Below are positions 37,093 through 46,405 of a DNA stretch of 64,000 nucleotides, one piece after another (the first letter of the stretch is position 1; each line of letters starts with the position of its first letter). Made by a program: the position numbers and the translations under genes. Source of the DNA: Teichococcus vastitatis (GTDB lineage Bacteria; Pseudomonadota; Alphaproteobacteria; Acetobacterales; Acetobacteraceae); contig NZ_QXGS01000004.1 of the NCBI RefSeq assembly GCF_003604215.1, positions 248,001 to 312,000 of the forward strand, written 5' to 3'. Under the pieces are notes generated by a model, which was not told the DNA's origin, did not search any database, and saw nothing but the letters and a program-made list of their open reading frames with translations.

Positions 37093-37773
37093 TCAGTAGC
37101 GAAGATAGGAGAAGCGGCGTTCCAGCACGCCGCCGATCTGCGCGATGGCGAAGTTGATGATGAGGTAGAGCAGCGTGGCCAGCAGGTAGAAATCCACGAT
37201 CAGGTAGTTCCGCGCCATGATCTGCTGCGAGGCCAGCAGCAGCTCCACCACCCCGATCACCGACAACAGCGTGGTGCCCTTGACGATTTCCAGGCAGGTG
37301 TTGACCCAGGGCGGCAGCATGCGCCGCACCGCCTGCGGCAGGATCACGTAGCGCAGCCGCTGGGCGAAGCGCAGCCCGATCGCCTTGCCCGCCTCCATCT
37401 GCCCCTGCGGCACGGATTGCACCGCGCCGCGCAGCGTTTCCGCGATATGCGCCGTGGCGAAGCCCGACAACGCGATCACGCCGGCCCAGAAGGCGGGCAC
37501 GTTGATGCCGAACAAGGCCAGCCCGTAATAGGTGAACAGGATCAGCACCAGCACGGGGATGCCGCGCATCACGTCCACATACAGGCGGATGGCCAGCCGC
37601 AGCCACCACCAGCCATAGCTCAGCGCAATGCCGAACAGGATGCCGAGAACCGTGGCAATCACGATGGTCAGCCCGGAGGAGGCCACCGTCACCCCGACCC
37701 CGCTGAGGATCGACCAGCGCGACTGCCAGGCCTCGAAGCCAAAGGCGCCCGGCGTCATGGAGAAATCCAGCAT
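37093..37773 (-). CDS. Polar amino acid ABC transporter permease (second)
   Basis: 226 residues starting MLDFSMTPGAFGFEAWQ at 37773. It has five to six membrane helices and the HisM/GlnP-type EAA loop GQMEAGKAIGLRFAQRLRYVILPQAVRRMLP, which docks on the ATPase. It forms a heterodimer with the permease encoded just upstream. The longer open frame upstream is out-of-frame coding of the partner gene. Confidence 0.92.
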   Translation of the reverse strand: MLDFSMTPGAFGFEAWQSRWSILSGVGVTVASSGLTIVIATVLGILFGIALSYGWWWLRLAIRLYVDVMRGIPVLVLILFTYYGLALFGINVPAFWAGVIALSGFATAHIAETLRGAVQSVPQGQMEAGKAIGLRFAQRLRYVILPQAVRRMLPPWVNTCLEIVKGTTLLSVIGVVELLLASQQIMARNYLIVDFYLLATLLYLIINFAIAQIGGVLERRFSYLRY

Positions 37774-37784
37774 GATGGCGTTCC

Positions 37785-38453
37785 TCAGCGGATCGAGGCG
37801 TAGCGCCGCTCCACCAGGCGCAGCAGCGTCGCGATGGTGTAGGCGGTGATCAGGTACAGGGCGGAGACGGACAGCCAGACCTCCATCACCCGGAAGGTGT
37901 CGGCGTTGATGCGCCGCGCCACAAAGGTCAGTTCCGGCACCGCGATGGCGGCGGCCAGCGACGTGTCCTTGAACAGCGAGATCAGGTTGTTGCTGATCGC
38001 CGGCAGGGTGATCCGGAACATCACCGGCAGCACCACGTATCTCTGCCGCTGCCAGGGCCGCAGGCCGATTGCCTTGGCGGCCTCGACATATTGCTTCGGC
38101 ATCGAGCCCAGCCCGGCGCGGAACACTTCCGACATGTAGGCCCCGGCATAGAGCGACAGCGTCAGGATGAAGCTCTGCGTCTTGTCGAACCAGGAGATGT
38201 TGAACTCGGGCAGGCCGAAATAGACGAAGAAGATCAGCAGCAGCAACGGCATGCAGCGAATGAACTCGACATAGGCCCAGACCGGCCAGGACAGCCATGG
38301 CCTGCAGGACAGCCGCGCATAGGCGGCGGCCAGCCCGATCACCGTGCCGATCGCCAGCGACACCAAAGCCAGCCCGAGGCCGAGCAACAGCGCCTCGCCC
38401 AGCGCCCCGGCATTGCGGGTGATCACCGACCAGTCGAAATAATATTGGATCAT
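37785..38453 (-). CDS. Polar amino acid ABC transporter permease (first)
   Basis: 222 residues starting MIQYYFDWSVITRNAG at 38453. Membrane helices include LLLGLGLALVSLAIGTVIGLAAAYA. The EAA-type loop is MPKQYVEAAKAIGLRPWQRQRYVVLPVMFRITLP. It is paired with the second permease 11 bases downstream. The start has GCTCCCC on the opposite strand, giving GGGAGC-like bases near the ATG. Confidence 0.9.
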   Translation of the reverse strand: MIQYYFDWSVITRNAGALGEALLLGLGLALVSLAIGTVIGLAAAYARLSCRPWLSWPVWAYVEFIRCMPLLLLIFFVYFGLPEFNISWFDKTQSFILTLSLYAGAYMSEVFRAGLGSMPKQYVEAAKAIGLRPWQRQRYVVLPVMFRITLPAISNNLISLFKDTSLAAAIAVPELTFVARRINADTFRVMEVWLSVSALYLITAYTIATLLRLVERRYASIR

Positions 38454-38568
38454 GGGGAGCCTGTTCCGCGGAAGCGCCGAAACGGAGCCAGGCAGCGCGG
38501 CCCTTTCGGGCCGTCCGCCTGGCCGGGTTCGGAGCAGGGGAAGCATCCTTCCCTGCCCGTTGCGAGGA

Positions 38569-39462
38569 TCAGGCGAACTCGGTCGGGAAGCCGACCTTGG
38601 GCGTCGGCAGCTCGATGCCGAACCACTTCTTGTAGGAGGCGGCGAAGGTGTCGAAATCAACGCCCATCATCGCCTCCTTGTACACGGTGTTGACCCAGTG
38701 CAGCCAAACCGGGTCGCCCGGCTTCACCGCCGAGGCGTAGGAATTCGGCATCCAGCCATAGCCGGCATCGACGAAGCGCCCCGGCGCCTGCTGCATCAGC
38801 CACCGCATCGCCGACTGGTCCTGCATGGAGGCGTCGATGCGCCGCGCGTTCAGCGCCTGCATGGCCGCGTCGGGGCTCTCGAACGCGTCCACCCTGGCCT
38901 GTGGCAGCGCCTTGTGGATCCATTCCTCCAGAAACACGTTCTGCATGCCGCCAATGGTGACCGCCGAACCCGCCGCCTTCAGCTCCTCGTAGTTCTTGTG
39001 CTTGGCGCCGCGGGCCAGCAGCATCAGGCCGACGCCCTCGCGGTAATAGGGGATGGTGAATTCCACCTGCTGGGCGCGGCCGGGCGTCACCGTCATCCAC
39101 TGCACCACGATGTCCACCTTGTCGGTGATCAGGGAGGGAATGCGCGCATCCGAGCCCTGCAGCACGAATTCGACCTTGGTGGGATCGTCGAACAGCGACT
39201 TGGCCAGCAGCCGCGCCAGGTCGATGTCCATGCCGACCAGCTGGCCCGAGGCATCCTGGAAATGCCAGGGCGGGTTGGTGGAGCCGGTGCCGACGATCAG
39301 CTTGCCGCGCTCCTTGATCACCTGCAGCTTGCTTTTGCCGAGCCCCTGGGCAGCGGCCGCCCGCGGCGCGAGCAGCGCCGACACCCCGCCGATCGCCGCA
39401 CCGGCCACGCCGGCGCCGAACAGCCCCCGCCGTTCCGCATTCGGCTTGTCGTTCTGGTTCAT
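38569..39462 (-). CDS. Amino acid ABC transporter substrate-binding protein
   Basis: 297 residues. It starts MNQNDKPNAERRGLFGAGVAGAAIGGVSALLAP, a signal sequence of Sec or twin-arginine-like type. The mature SBP_bac_3 protein has GKLIVGTGSTNPPWHFQD, GMDIDLARLLAKSLF and a PYYREGVGLMLL segment. The fold captures amino acids or related cations in the periplasm. It is first in the transporter set; the D-amino-acid dehydrogenase gene lies 90 bases upstream on the same strand. Confidence 0.92.
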   Translation of the reverse strand: MNQNDKPNAERRGLFGAGVAGAAIGGVSALLAPRAAAAQGLGKSKLQVIKERGKLIVGTGSTNPPWHFQDASGQLVGMDIDLARLLAKSLFDDPTKVEFVLQGSDARIPSLITDKVDIVVQWMTVTPGRAQQVEFTIPYYREGVGLMLLARGAKHKNYEELKAAGSAVTIGGMQNVFLEEWIHKALPQARVDAFESPDAAMQALNARRIDASMQDQSAMRWLMQQAPGRFVDAGYGWMPNSYASAVKPGDPVWLHWVNTVYKEAMMGVDFDTFAASYKKWFGIELPTPKVGFPTEFA

Positions 39463-39552
39463 CGCTCTGGTCCCCTTCACCGCCCCCCGGCGGCTGCGAC
39501 GGGAAGGGGAGCAAGATTCCGGCCAGTTGTCACGCGGCCGCGCAACGATTCC

Positions 39553-40797
39553 TCAGGCGACGGCCGCCACCGGCTGGTTGCTGCGCTGATCCACCATCTC
39601 GGCCAGCCGCTTGCCGGAGCCCGCCCCCATGGTCCAGCCGGTGTGGCCATGTCCCGTGTTGAGGTAGAGGCCCGGGATGCGCGTCGGCCCGATCCAAGGG
39701 CGCCCGTTCGGCACCATCGGCCGCAGCCCGGCCCACTGCACCGAGCCTTCGGCATGCTCCGCCCCTTCCAGCTCCGGAAACAGCGAGCAGACATTGCGCA
39801 TCAGCGCGCCGATCCGCGCCGGGGAAGGCGTGGTGTCGTAGTCCGCCACCTCCGCGCTGCCCACGATGCGGTAGCGGTCGCCGAGCGGGGTCAGCGCGAA
39901 TTTGCGGCCATCCTCCAGAATGGCGTGGCGCGGACCGTCCTCCCAGACGCGCCGCGGCGCCGTGACCGACAACCCCTTCACCGGGTAGATCGGCACCCGC
40001 AGCCCATGCCGGCCGAGCAGCCTGGCGGAATGCGGGCCCAGCGCCACCACCACGGCGTCGGCGGCGATCTCCCCGGCACTGCTCGCCACCGCCGCCACCC
40101 GGCCGCCGCGCAGCACGATGTTGTGGATCTCGGTGCCGTAATGGAACACGGCGCCCTGCCCGGCGCACCATTCGGCCAGGCCCTGGCTGAACTTGCTGCA
40201 ATCGCCCACCTCGTCCTGCGGAAAGAACAGCCCGCCGGCGATCTTCTCCGCCCGCGCCGCGAGGGCGGGCTCGCGCGCCACGCATTGCTCCCGCGTCAGC
40301 CGCTCCACCTCCAGCCCGTAGGGCACCAGCGCCTCGTGCGCGGCGGCCGCGGCCAGCCACTCGGCCTCGGTGGCGAAGGTCTTGATGACGCTGCCGCCGG
40401 CGTAGTCGTATTGCACGCCAGTGGCGTCGCGGATCTCGGCCATGCAGCGCGCCGACAGGATCGCCAGCTCCAGATTGGCCAGCGTCCCCTCATTGTGCGC
40501 CGCGGCGCGGGAGGCGGCGAGGAAGCCCAGGCCCCAGCGCCACATGCGCGGCAGGGCGGAAGCGCGCAGCAGCATCGGCGCATCCTCCTGCCCCAGCCAG
40601 CGCAGCACCTTCAGCGGCACGCCCGGCGCCGCCCAGGGCTGCACGGAGGAGACGTGGATGATGGCGCCGTTGCCCCAGGAGGTTTCCAGCCCCGCGCCGT
40701 CCCGCCGCTCCAGCACCGTGACCTGGTGCCCGGCCCGTTGCAGCCAGTAGGCCGAGGCGACGCCGATGATGCCGGCGCCGAGGACGGTGATGCGCAT
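39553..40797 (-). CDS. D-amino-acid dehydrogenase-like FAD oxidoreductase (DAO family)
   Basis: 414 residues. It opens with the FAD-binding MRITVLGAGIIGVASAYWLQRAGHQVTVLER and has the DadA-type SWGNGAIIH region, a GKRLAEMVD tail and GLRPMVPNGRPWIGPT near the C terminus. The enzyme should oxidise a D-amino acid to the keto acid, passing electrons to the quinone pool. It lies 7 bases after the threonine-synthase-like gene and before the amino acid transporter, so the imported substrate is probably the one oxidised. Confidence 0.85.
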   Translation of the reverse strand: MRITVLGAGIIGVASAYWLQRAGHQVTVLERRDGAGLETSWGNGAIIHVSSVQPWAAPGVPLKVLRWLGQEDAPMLLRASALPRMWRWGLGFLAASRAAAHNEGTLANLELAILSARCMAEIRDATGVQYDYAGGSVIKTFATEAEWLAAAAAHEALVPYGLEVERLTREQCVAREPALAARAEKIAGGLFFPQDEVGDCSKFSQGLAEWCAGQGAVFHYGTEIHNIVLRGGRVAAVASSAGEIAADAVVVALGPHSARLLGRHGLRVPIYPVKGLSVTAPRRVWEDGPRHAILEDGRKFALTPLGDRYRIVGSAEVADYDTTPSPARIGALMRNVCSLFPELEGAEHAEGSVQWAGLRPMVPNGRPWIGPTRIPGLYLNTGHGHTGWTMGAGSGKRLAEMVDQRSNQPVAAVA

Positions 40798-40804
40798 GGT
40801 GTTC

Positions 40805-42043
40805 CTAATCCTTCTCCGCCGCGGCGTTCTCCGCCAGGGCTTCGTCGCAGAGCCGGGCCACGGCGGCAAGGTCCTCGGGGTCGGCCACGCGGTGCGTGCG
40901 CGCCGGCATCTCGGCGAAGGCCGCGCCATCCTTGAAGCCGTGGCCGGTGATCATGCAGACCACCCGCGCCTCCGGCGCCAGCCGCCGCTCCGCCAGCAGG
41001 CGGCGCAGCGCCGCCACCGGGCTCGCAGCCGTCGGCTCGGCATAAACGCCTTCCAGCCGCGCCAGGTCGCGCATCGCCTGCCGCAGCGCATCATCCTCCA
41101 CCGCCACCGCCAGCCCACCGCTGTTCCGCACCAGTTGCAGCGTGTAGGTGCCGTCGCGCTCGTAGCCGATCAGCGGATCGCTGATGCCGGAGGCGATGGT
41201 GCGCGGCACGTCCCACGCCAGCACCGCGTCCTGCCCCGCCTCGAAGGCGCGCGCGATCGGCGCGCAGCCCGCCGCCTGCACCGCCACCAGCCGCGTCTGC
41301 TGCCCGCACAGCGCCAGGCCCTGCGCCACGCCTTTCACCAGCGGGCCGCTGCCGGTGGGCACCAGCACGGCGTCGGGCGCCGCGCGGCCCAGCTGCTCAA
41401 ACAATTCCAGGCCCACCAGCTTCGCACCGTCCACCGCCCAGGGATTGAGGAAGGTGGTGGTCAGGTTGGCGAAGCCGTGCCGCTCGGCGAGGCCGCGCGC
41501 CAGCGCATAGGAGCGGCTGTAATGCCCTTCCACCAGCAGCAGCACGGCGCCATGCGCCGCGATCTGCGTCACCTTGGCGGCCGGCGTGTGCGCCGGCACA
41601 ACGATCACCGCCGGCACGCCCGCCCGCGCCGCATAGGCGGCGGTGGAGGCCCCGGCATTGCCCGAGGAGGCGCACACCACCCCCCGCGCGCCCAGCTCCA
41701 GCGCCTTGCTCATTCCGGCGCTGACCAGCCGGTCCTTGAAGGAGAGGCTGGGATTGCGCGTCTCGTCCTTCAGCCACACCTCGCCGCGGAACCCCGGCAG
41801 CGAGGCTTCCAGCCGCGGCGCCCGGCGCAGCGGCGTCAGCCCCTCCCCCATCGATACGATGTGGCGCGGATCGGTGACCGCGAGCCGCCCGGCATGGCGC
41901 CACATGGAGAACAGCAGCGCCGCGTCGCGCGGCGGCTCCAGGCCGCTTTCCCCCGCCACCTCCAGGATGCCGCCGCAGTGGCCGCACTGGTAGAGCAGCG
42001 CCGGCGCGTGGTCCCGCCGGCAATCGACGCAGCGCAGATGCAT
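40805..42043 (-). CDS. Threonine synthase-like PLP enzyme with N-terminal zinc ribbon
   Basis: 412 residues. The first ~30 residues hold two CxxC pairs (CVDCRR and CGHCGG), a small zinc ribbon. A fold-type II PLP domain follows, with the lysine in NPSLSFKDRLVS, the SSGNAGAST phosphate/substrate loop and the GSGPLVKG cofactor loop. This matches threonine synthase-like enzymes and beta-eliminating relatives (such as diaminopropionate ammonia-lyase or cysteate/serine lyases). Its coupling to a D-amino-acid dehydrogenase and transporter points to amino acid catabolism rather than threonine synthesis. Confidence 0.82.
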   Translation of the reverse strand: MHLRCVDCRRDHAPALLYQCGHCGGILEVAGESGLEPPRDAALLFSMWRHAGRLAVTDPRHIVSMGEGLTPLRRAPRLEASLPGFRGEVWLKDETRNPSLSFKDRLVSAGMSKALELGARGVVCASSGNAGASTAAYAARAGVPAVIVVPAHTPAAKVTQIAAHGAVLLLVEGHYSRSYALARGLAERHGFANLTTTFLNPWAVDGAKLVGLELFEQLGRAAPDAVLVPTGSGPLVKGVAQGLALCGQQTRLVAVQAAGCAPIARAFEAGQDAVLAWDVPRTIASGISDPLIGYERDGTYTLQLVRNSGGLAVAVEDDALRQAMRDLARLEGVYAEPTAASPVAALRRLLAERRLAPEARVVCMITGHGFKDGAAFAEMPARTHRVADPEDLAAVARLCDEALAENAAAEKD

Positions 42044-42252
42044 GGTGTCGCCCTCCTCCCGGCGCGGCCGGGCATGCCGCCTGCCGCGACCCGCACCCCG
42101 TTTGAACCAGATGTGGAGGCCGGTGGGAACGGGTATAGCCTGCTACCCCGCCCACTGTCCCGCCCGGGCGATGCTCCGCCCGGCGGCCCGGCCCGGTGCC
42201 GCCCTGCGTCCGGCGCCGTGAGGGGCCGGCTTCGGTTCGCGCCGAAGCCGGC

Positions 42253-43170
42253 TCAGGCGAAGCGCCGTCCGGCGGCGGGGCGCACGCCATGGACGGCCAG
42301 CGCCGCCGTCACAGCCGCCAGGAAGCGTTCCGCCAGCGCCGAGCGCGCCCGTCCCGGCGGCGCCAGCACGTGGACGTGGAACACCGCCGTCGGCACCAGC
42401 CGCACCACGGCGCCGCCCGACAGCGCGGCGGAAACCGGGTCCGTCACGGCGCAGCCCAACCCGGCCCGCGCCATGGCGCAGGCCGCCTCGGTGTTCTGCG
42501 TCTCGGCCACCATGCGGTGCGACACCCCGTGCCGCTCCAGCAGGTCGTCCACCAGGTGGCGCAGCCGGTATTGCCGGCCGAGGCCGATCAGCGCCTCGCC
42601 ATCCAGCGCGCGCGGCGTCACCTCGCGCTGGCCCGCCAGGGCGTGGCCGGGCGGCAGCACCAGCACCGCCGGCATGCGGAAGGGCGGCGCGGCCGCCAGC
42701 GGCCCGAGCCCTTCCAGCGGCAGCGAGAACCCCAGCTCCGCCTGCCCGGCCTGCACCGCCTCCACCACCTCGTGCGAGGACGCCACGGTGAGCGACAGCC
42801 GGGGATGCCCTTCCCGTCCGGAGAACTCCGCCAGCACCTGCGGCAGAAAGCGGGTGCCGAGCAGCGGCAGCGCGGCCACCCGCAACTCCCCCGTGCTGGC
42901 GCTGCGGATGTCGGACGCCAGCTGGTCCACGCGCCGCGTCGCCGCGAACATCGCCTCCACCTCCACCGCGAGGCGGCGCGCCTCGGGCGTCGGGCGCAGC
43001 CGGCGGCGAGCGCGGTCGAACAGCGCCAGGTCAGTCTCGTCCTCCAGCGCGCGCAGCAGCTTGGTCACCGCGGGCTGCGACAGCGACAGGATCTCGGCCG
43101 CGCCGCCGACGCTGCCGGCGCGCAGCACCGCCAGGAACGCTTCGAGCTGGCGCAGCCGCGCGGGTGTCAT
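42253..43170 (-). CDS. LysR-family transcriptional regulator
   Basis: 305 residues starting MTPARLRQLEAFLAVLRAGSVGGAAEILSLSQPAVTKLLRALE: a LysR winged helix-turn-helix in residues 1-60, then the two-lobe inducer-binding domain. It reads away from the polyamine-type transporter operon at 43381, and the 210-base gap holds a good palindrome. It probably controls that operon and perhaps the downstream threonine-synthase-like gene. The inducer cannot be read from sequence. Confidence 0.92.
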   Translation of the reverse strand: MTPARLRQLEAFLAVLRAGSVGGAAEILSLSQPAVTKLLRALEDETDLALFDRARRRLRPTPEARRLAVEVEAMFAATRRVDQLASDIRSASTGELRVAALPLLGTRFLPQVLAEFSGREGHPRLSLTVASSHEVVEAVQAGQAELGFSLPLEGLGPLAAAPPFRMPAVLVLPPGHALAGQREVTPRALDGEALIGLGRQYRLRHLVDDLLERHGVSHRMVAETQNTEAACAMARAGLGCAVTDPVSAALSGGAVVRLVPTAVFHVHVLAPPGRARSALAERFLAAVTAALAVHGVRPAAGRRFA

Positions 43171-43239
43171 GGGGCCGGACTTCGCTACCGGGAGGAATGA
43201 AACCGCGAGGATTAAGCATTTGCCGTCGCCACGCAATGA

Positions 43240-43257
43240 ATGTCAGCCTGATGACAT
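43240..43257. promoter_or_regulatory. Palindrome ATGTCA-N6-TGACAT, candidate LysR operator
   Basis: Perfect 6-base arms lie in the divergent gap, 70 bases from the LysR start and 124 bases from the substrate-binding protein start. Position and symmetry fit a LysR-type site, although the exact T-N11-A pattern is not met. Confidence 0.45.
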
Positions 43258-43380
43258 CCGGGGCGGGACACCGGAGCCTGAATGGCACGATCACACGGCC
43301 GTGCCGCCGCGCTGGGCGCGGCGGCATGAAGCACAGATGCCACGCCTCCCCCGCCGCGCAGGGATGAGAAAGGATCTGGG

Positions 43381-44415
43381 ATGCTCAGGAAAACGCTGCT
43401 GGTGGCGGTGTCGTCGCTTGGCCTGATGGCGGGCGCCGCCTCGGCGCAGGAACGGCTGGTGGTGGCCGCCTATGGCGGCTCCTACGAGGCGCTGCTGCGC
43501 GATAAGGTGATCCCCGCCTTCGAGCGCGCCAACAACGCCAAGGTCGACTACCTGGCCGGCAACTCCACCGACAGCCTGGCGCGGCTGCAGGCGCAGAAGG
43601 GTGCGCAGCAGATCGGCGTCGTGGTGCTCGATGACGGGCCGATGTACCAGGCGATCTCGCTGGGCTTCTGCCAGCAGGCGGCCGACAAGGCGGCGATCGA
43701 CAGCCTCTACCCGATCGCGCTGCTGGAAGGCGGCAAGGCGCTGGGCACCGGCTTCGGCTTCACCGGCCTCGCCTACAACGAGAAGGTCTTCCAGGAGCGG
43801 AATCTCCCGGTCCCGACCTCCTGGAACGATCTGACGCGCGCCGACCTCAAGGGCCGCATCTCGATCCCCGGCATCGACAACACCTACGGCGTGCACACCG
43901 TCGCCATGATGGCGCGGCTGAATGGCGGCTCGGAAAAGGAGCCCGGCCCCGGCTTCAAGGCGATGCGGGAGAAGGTGAACCCCAACGTGCTCGCCTATGA
44001 AAGCAGCCCGGGCAAGATGAGCGACATGTTCACCTCGGGCGAGATCTGGATGTCGGTCTGGGGCTCGTCGCGCGCCCGCGCCATGCAGCTCGCCGGCTTT
44101 CCGATGAAGTTCATCGCCCCCAAGGAAGGCGGCGTGGTGCTGATGACCGCGACCTGCGCAGTGGAAGGCGGCCCGAACCCGGGGCTGGCGCAGAAATTCG
44201 TATCCCACCTCGTCTCGCCAGAGGTGCAGACGATCATGTCCGAGGGCTATGGCGCCGGCCCGACCAACAAGACCACCCAGCTGAAGCCCGAGGTGGCGTC
44301 CGGCGTGATTTATGGCGAGGACCAGGTGAAGCAGCTGGTCGCGGTGGACTGGACCACCATCAACCCGGCGCGCCAGGACTGGACCCGCCGCTGGCAGCGC
44401 GAGGTCGAACGCTGA
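43381..44415 (+). CDS. Polyamine-type ABC transporter substrate-binding protein
   Basis: 344 residues. The signal peptide is MLRKTLLVAVSSLGLMAGAASAQ. The mature protein begins with ERLVVAAYGGSYEALLRDKVIPAFER and has RISIPGIDNTYGVHTVAMMARL, a PotD/spermidine-putrescine SBP (SBP_bac_6/8) pattern. It is first in an operon with PotA-, PotB- and PotC-like genes and a three-subunit oxidase. AAGGAT precedes the start. Many members bind opines, 2-aminoethylphosphonate or amino acid derivatives rather than polyamines. Confidence 0.9.
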   Translation: MLRKTLLVAVSSLGLMAGAASAQERLVVAAYGGSYEALLRDKVIPAFERANNAKVDYLAGNSTDSLARLQAQKGAQQIGVVVLDDGPMYQAISLGFCQQAADKAAIDSLYPIALLEGGKALGTGFGFTGLAYNEKVFQERNLPVPTSWNDLTRADLKGRISIPGIDNTYGVHTVAMMARLNGGSEKEPGPGFKAMREKVNPNVLAYESSPGKMSDMFTSGEIWMSVWGSSRARAMQLAGFPMKFIAPKEGGVVLMTATCAVEGGPNPGLAQKFVSHLVSPEVQTIMSEGYGAGPTNKTTQLKPEVASGVIYGEDQVKQLVAVDWTTINPARQDWTRRWQREVER

Positions 44416-44417
44416 CC

Positions 44418-45545
44418 ATGGCCGCCCCCGGCTTCCCCGCGGGCGACTTCCTCGTGCTGGACGGGGTCGCCCGGCACTACGGCACGGTGGCGGCGGTGCG
44501 GGATGTCTCGGTGCGGGTGGCCCAGGGCGAGTTCCTGGGCCTGCTCGGCCCGTCGGGCTGCGGCAAGACCACCACGCTGCAGATGATCGCCGGATTCGAG
44601 ACGCCGAGCGCCGGCACGATCCGCCTCGAGGGCCGCGACCTCGCCGCCATTCCCGCCAACCGGCGCAACATCGGCCTGGTGTTCCAGTCCTATGCGCTGT
44701 TTCCGCACATGACCGTGGCGGAGAACGTGGCCTTCGGGCTGGAGATGCGCAGGATCCCGAAGCCCGAGCGCACCGAGCGGGTGCGGCGCGCCCTCGACCT
44801 CGTGCACCTGTCGCATCTGGCCGGGCGCTTTCCGCGCCAGATGTCGGGCGGCCAGCAGCAGCGCGTGGCGCTGGCCCGCGCCCTGGTGATCGAGCCGCGC
44901 CTGCTGCTGCTGGACGAGCCCCTGTCGAACCTCGACGCCAAGCTGCGCGAGGAGATGCAGGTGGAGCTGCGCGAGGTGCAAAAGCGCGTCGGCGTCACCA
45001 CCATCCTGGTGACGCACGACCAGAACGAGGCGATGGCGCTGTGCGACCGCGTCGCCGTGATGCAGGCGGGCAGCATCGTGCAGATCGATGAGCCCTGGCG
45101 CGCCTATGACGCGCCGGCCGACGCGTTCGTCGCCGACTTCCTCGGCCGGTCCAACCGCCTGCCGGTGCGCGCCGCCAAAGGCATGGCGCAGGTCGGCGGC
45201 CACGCCTTCGCCCTGCCCGAGCCGCTGGCGCAGGCCAGGGGCGAGATCACGCTGGCGATCCGCCCCGAGCGGCTGCGCATCCGCGCGGCGCAGGAGGCCG
45301 GCCTGCCGGGCCGCGTGCATTCGCGCGTCTTCCTGGGCGGCTTCTGGCTGGTGCGGGTGGACACCGCGGCGGGCGACATGATGGTCATGGTGCAGAACAC
45401 CGGCACGCCCCCCGCCGCCGAGGGCGAGGCCGTGACGCTGGACTGGGACCCGCACAGCCTGCGCCGCATGGATGCGGCGGCCCCCGAGCCGATCCAGGGG
45501 CCGATCCAGGCGCCGGTCGCGGCGCCGGCCAGGGGGGCGGCATGA
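44418..45545 (+). CDS. Polyamine-type ABC transporter, ATP-binding protein
   Basis: 375 residues. Walker [16 protein letters not shown]-loop [17 protein letters not shown], signature [15 protein letters not shown], Walker [16 protein letters not shown]. The C-terminal TOBE-type domain is at about 280-360, as in PotA/FbpC. It starts 2 bases after the substrate-binding protein stop and overlaps the next permease by ATGA. The last ~20 residues are Pro/Ala-rich and unconserved. Confidence 0.93.
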   Translation: MAAPGFPAGDFLVLDGVARHYGTVAAVRDVSVRVAQGEFLGLLGPSGCGKTTTLQMIAGFETPSAGTIRLEGRDLAAIPANRRNIGLVFQSYALFPHMTVAENVAFGLEMRRIPKPERTERVRRALDLVHLSHLAGRFPRQMSGGQQQRVALARALVIEPRLLLLDEPLSNLDAKLREEMQVELREVQKRVGVTTILVTHDQNEAMALCDRVAVMQAGSIVQIDEPWRAYDAPADAFVADFLGRSNRLPVRAAKGMAQVGGHAFALPEPLAQARGEITLAIRPERLRIRAAQEAGLPGRVHSRVFLGGFWLVRVDTAAGDMMVMVQNTGTPPAAEGEAVTLDWDPHSLRRMDAAAPEPIQGPIQAPVAAPARGAA

Positions 45546-46405
45546 GCCGCTCCCGCTTTGCCCCCGCCGCGCTGTCCGCCCCCGCCCTGCTGACCATGGG
45601 CGCCGTGCTGCTGGTCCCGCTCGTCTCTGTTGCCGTGCTGTCCTTCCGCGGCTTCGATTTCGACAAGGGCATCCTGCCGGTCTGGAGCCTGGCCAACTAC
45701 GCCGAGCTGGCGAATGACGGGCTGTTCCACGAGGTGATGGCACGCACCTTCCGCATCGCCACCATCGTCACCGTGCTGTGCATCGCGGTGGGCGTGCCGG
45801 AGGCGATCATCATCCACCGCATGGCGCCGCGCTGGCGCGGCCTGATGCTGCTGGTGGTGGTGGGACCGCTGCTGGTGTCGGTGGTGGTGCGCACCTTCGG
45901 CTGGATGGTTCTGCTCGGCACCAATGGCCTGATCAACCAGGGGCTGGACTGGATCGGCGTGCCCGGCACGCCGTTCCGGCTGATGTACACCGAGCTCGCC
46001 ATCATTCTCGGCCTGGTGCATGTGATGGTGCCGCTGGTGGTGCTGGCGGTGTGGGCCAGCCTGGGCCGGCTCGACCCCGCTTTGGCGCGCGCCGCCGAGA
46101 GCCTCGGCGCCGGGCGCGTCGCGGTGTTCCGGCGCGTGGTGCTGCCCAACATCATGCCCGGCATCCTGGCCGGCGCGCTGATGGTGTTCTGCCTGTCCGC
46201 CTCGGCCTTCGCCACGCCGCAGATGCTGGGCGGACGGCGGCTCAAGGTGGCGGCCAGCATGACCTACACGGAATTCCTCAACACGCTGAACTGGCCGCTG
46301 GGCGCCGCCGTCGCGGTGCTGCTGCTGCTGGCCATCCTGGCGGCGACGCTGCTGTGGACCGGCCTTGTCGAGCGCCGCGCGCTGCGCCGGCTGGGAGTGG
46401 GCTGA
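45542..46405 (+). CDS. Polyamine-type ABC transporter permease (PotB-like)
   Basis: 287 residues with about six membrane helices and the EAA loop ARAAESLGAGRVAVFRRVVLPNIMPGI. It overlaps the ATPase gene by 4 bases (ATGA) and the next permease by one base (TGATG), showing translational coupling. Confidence 0.9.
   Translation: MSRSRFAPAALSAPALLTMGAVLLVPLVSVAVLSFRGFDFDKGILPVWSLANYAELANDGLFHEVMARTFRIATIVTVLCIAVGVPEAIIIHRMAPRWRGLMLLVVVGPLLVSVVVRTFGWMVLLGTNGLINQGLDWIGVPGTPFRLMYTELAIILGLVHVMVPLVVLAVWASLGRLDPALARAAESLGAGRVAVFRRVVLPNIMPGILAGALMVFCLSASAFATPQMLGGRRLKVAASMTYTEFLNTLNWPLGAAVAVLLLLAILAATLLWTGLVERRALRRLGVG

Noticed and set aside
42044-42252. Possible small gene between the LysR and threonine-synthase-like genes
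   Set aside because: Open frames here are extensions of neighbouring genes or lack ribosome binding sites and codon pattern.
38452-43426. Two long plus-strand frames opposite the D-amino-acid dehydrogenase and LysR genes
   Set aside because: Biased composition and no motifs; the minus-strand genes are complete families.
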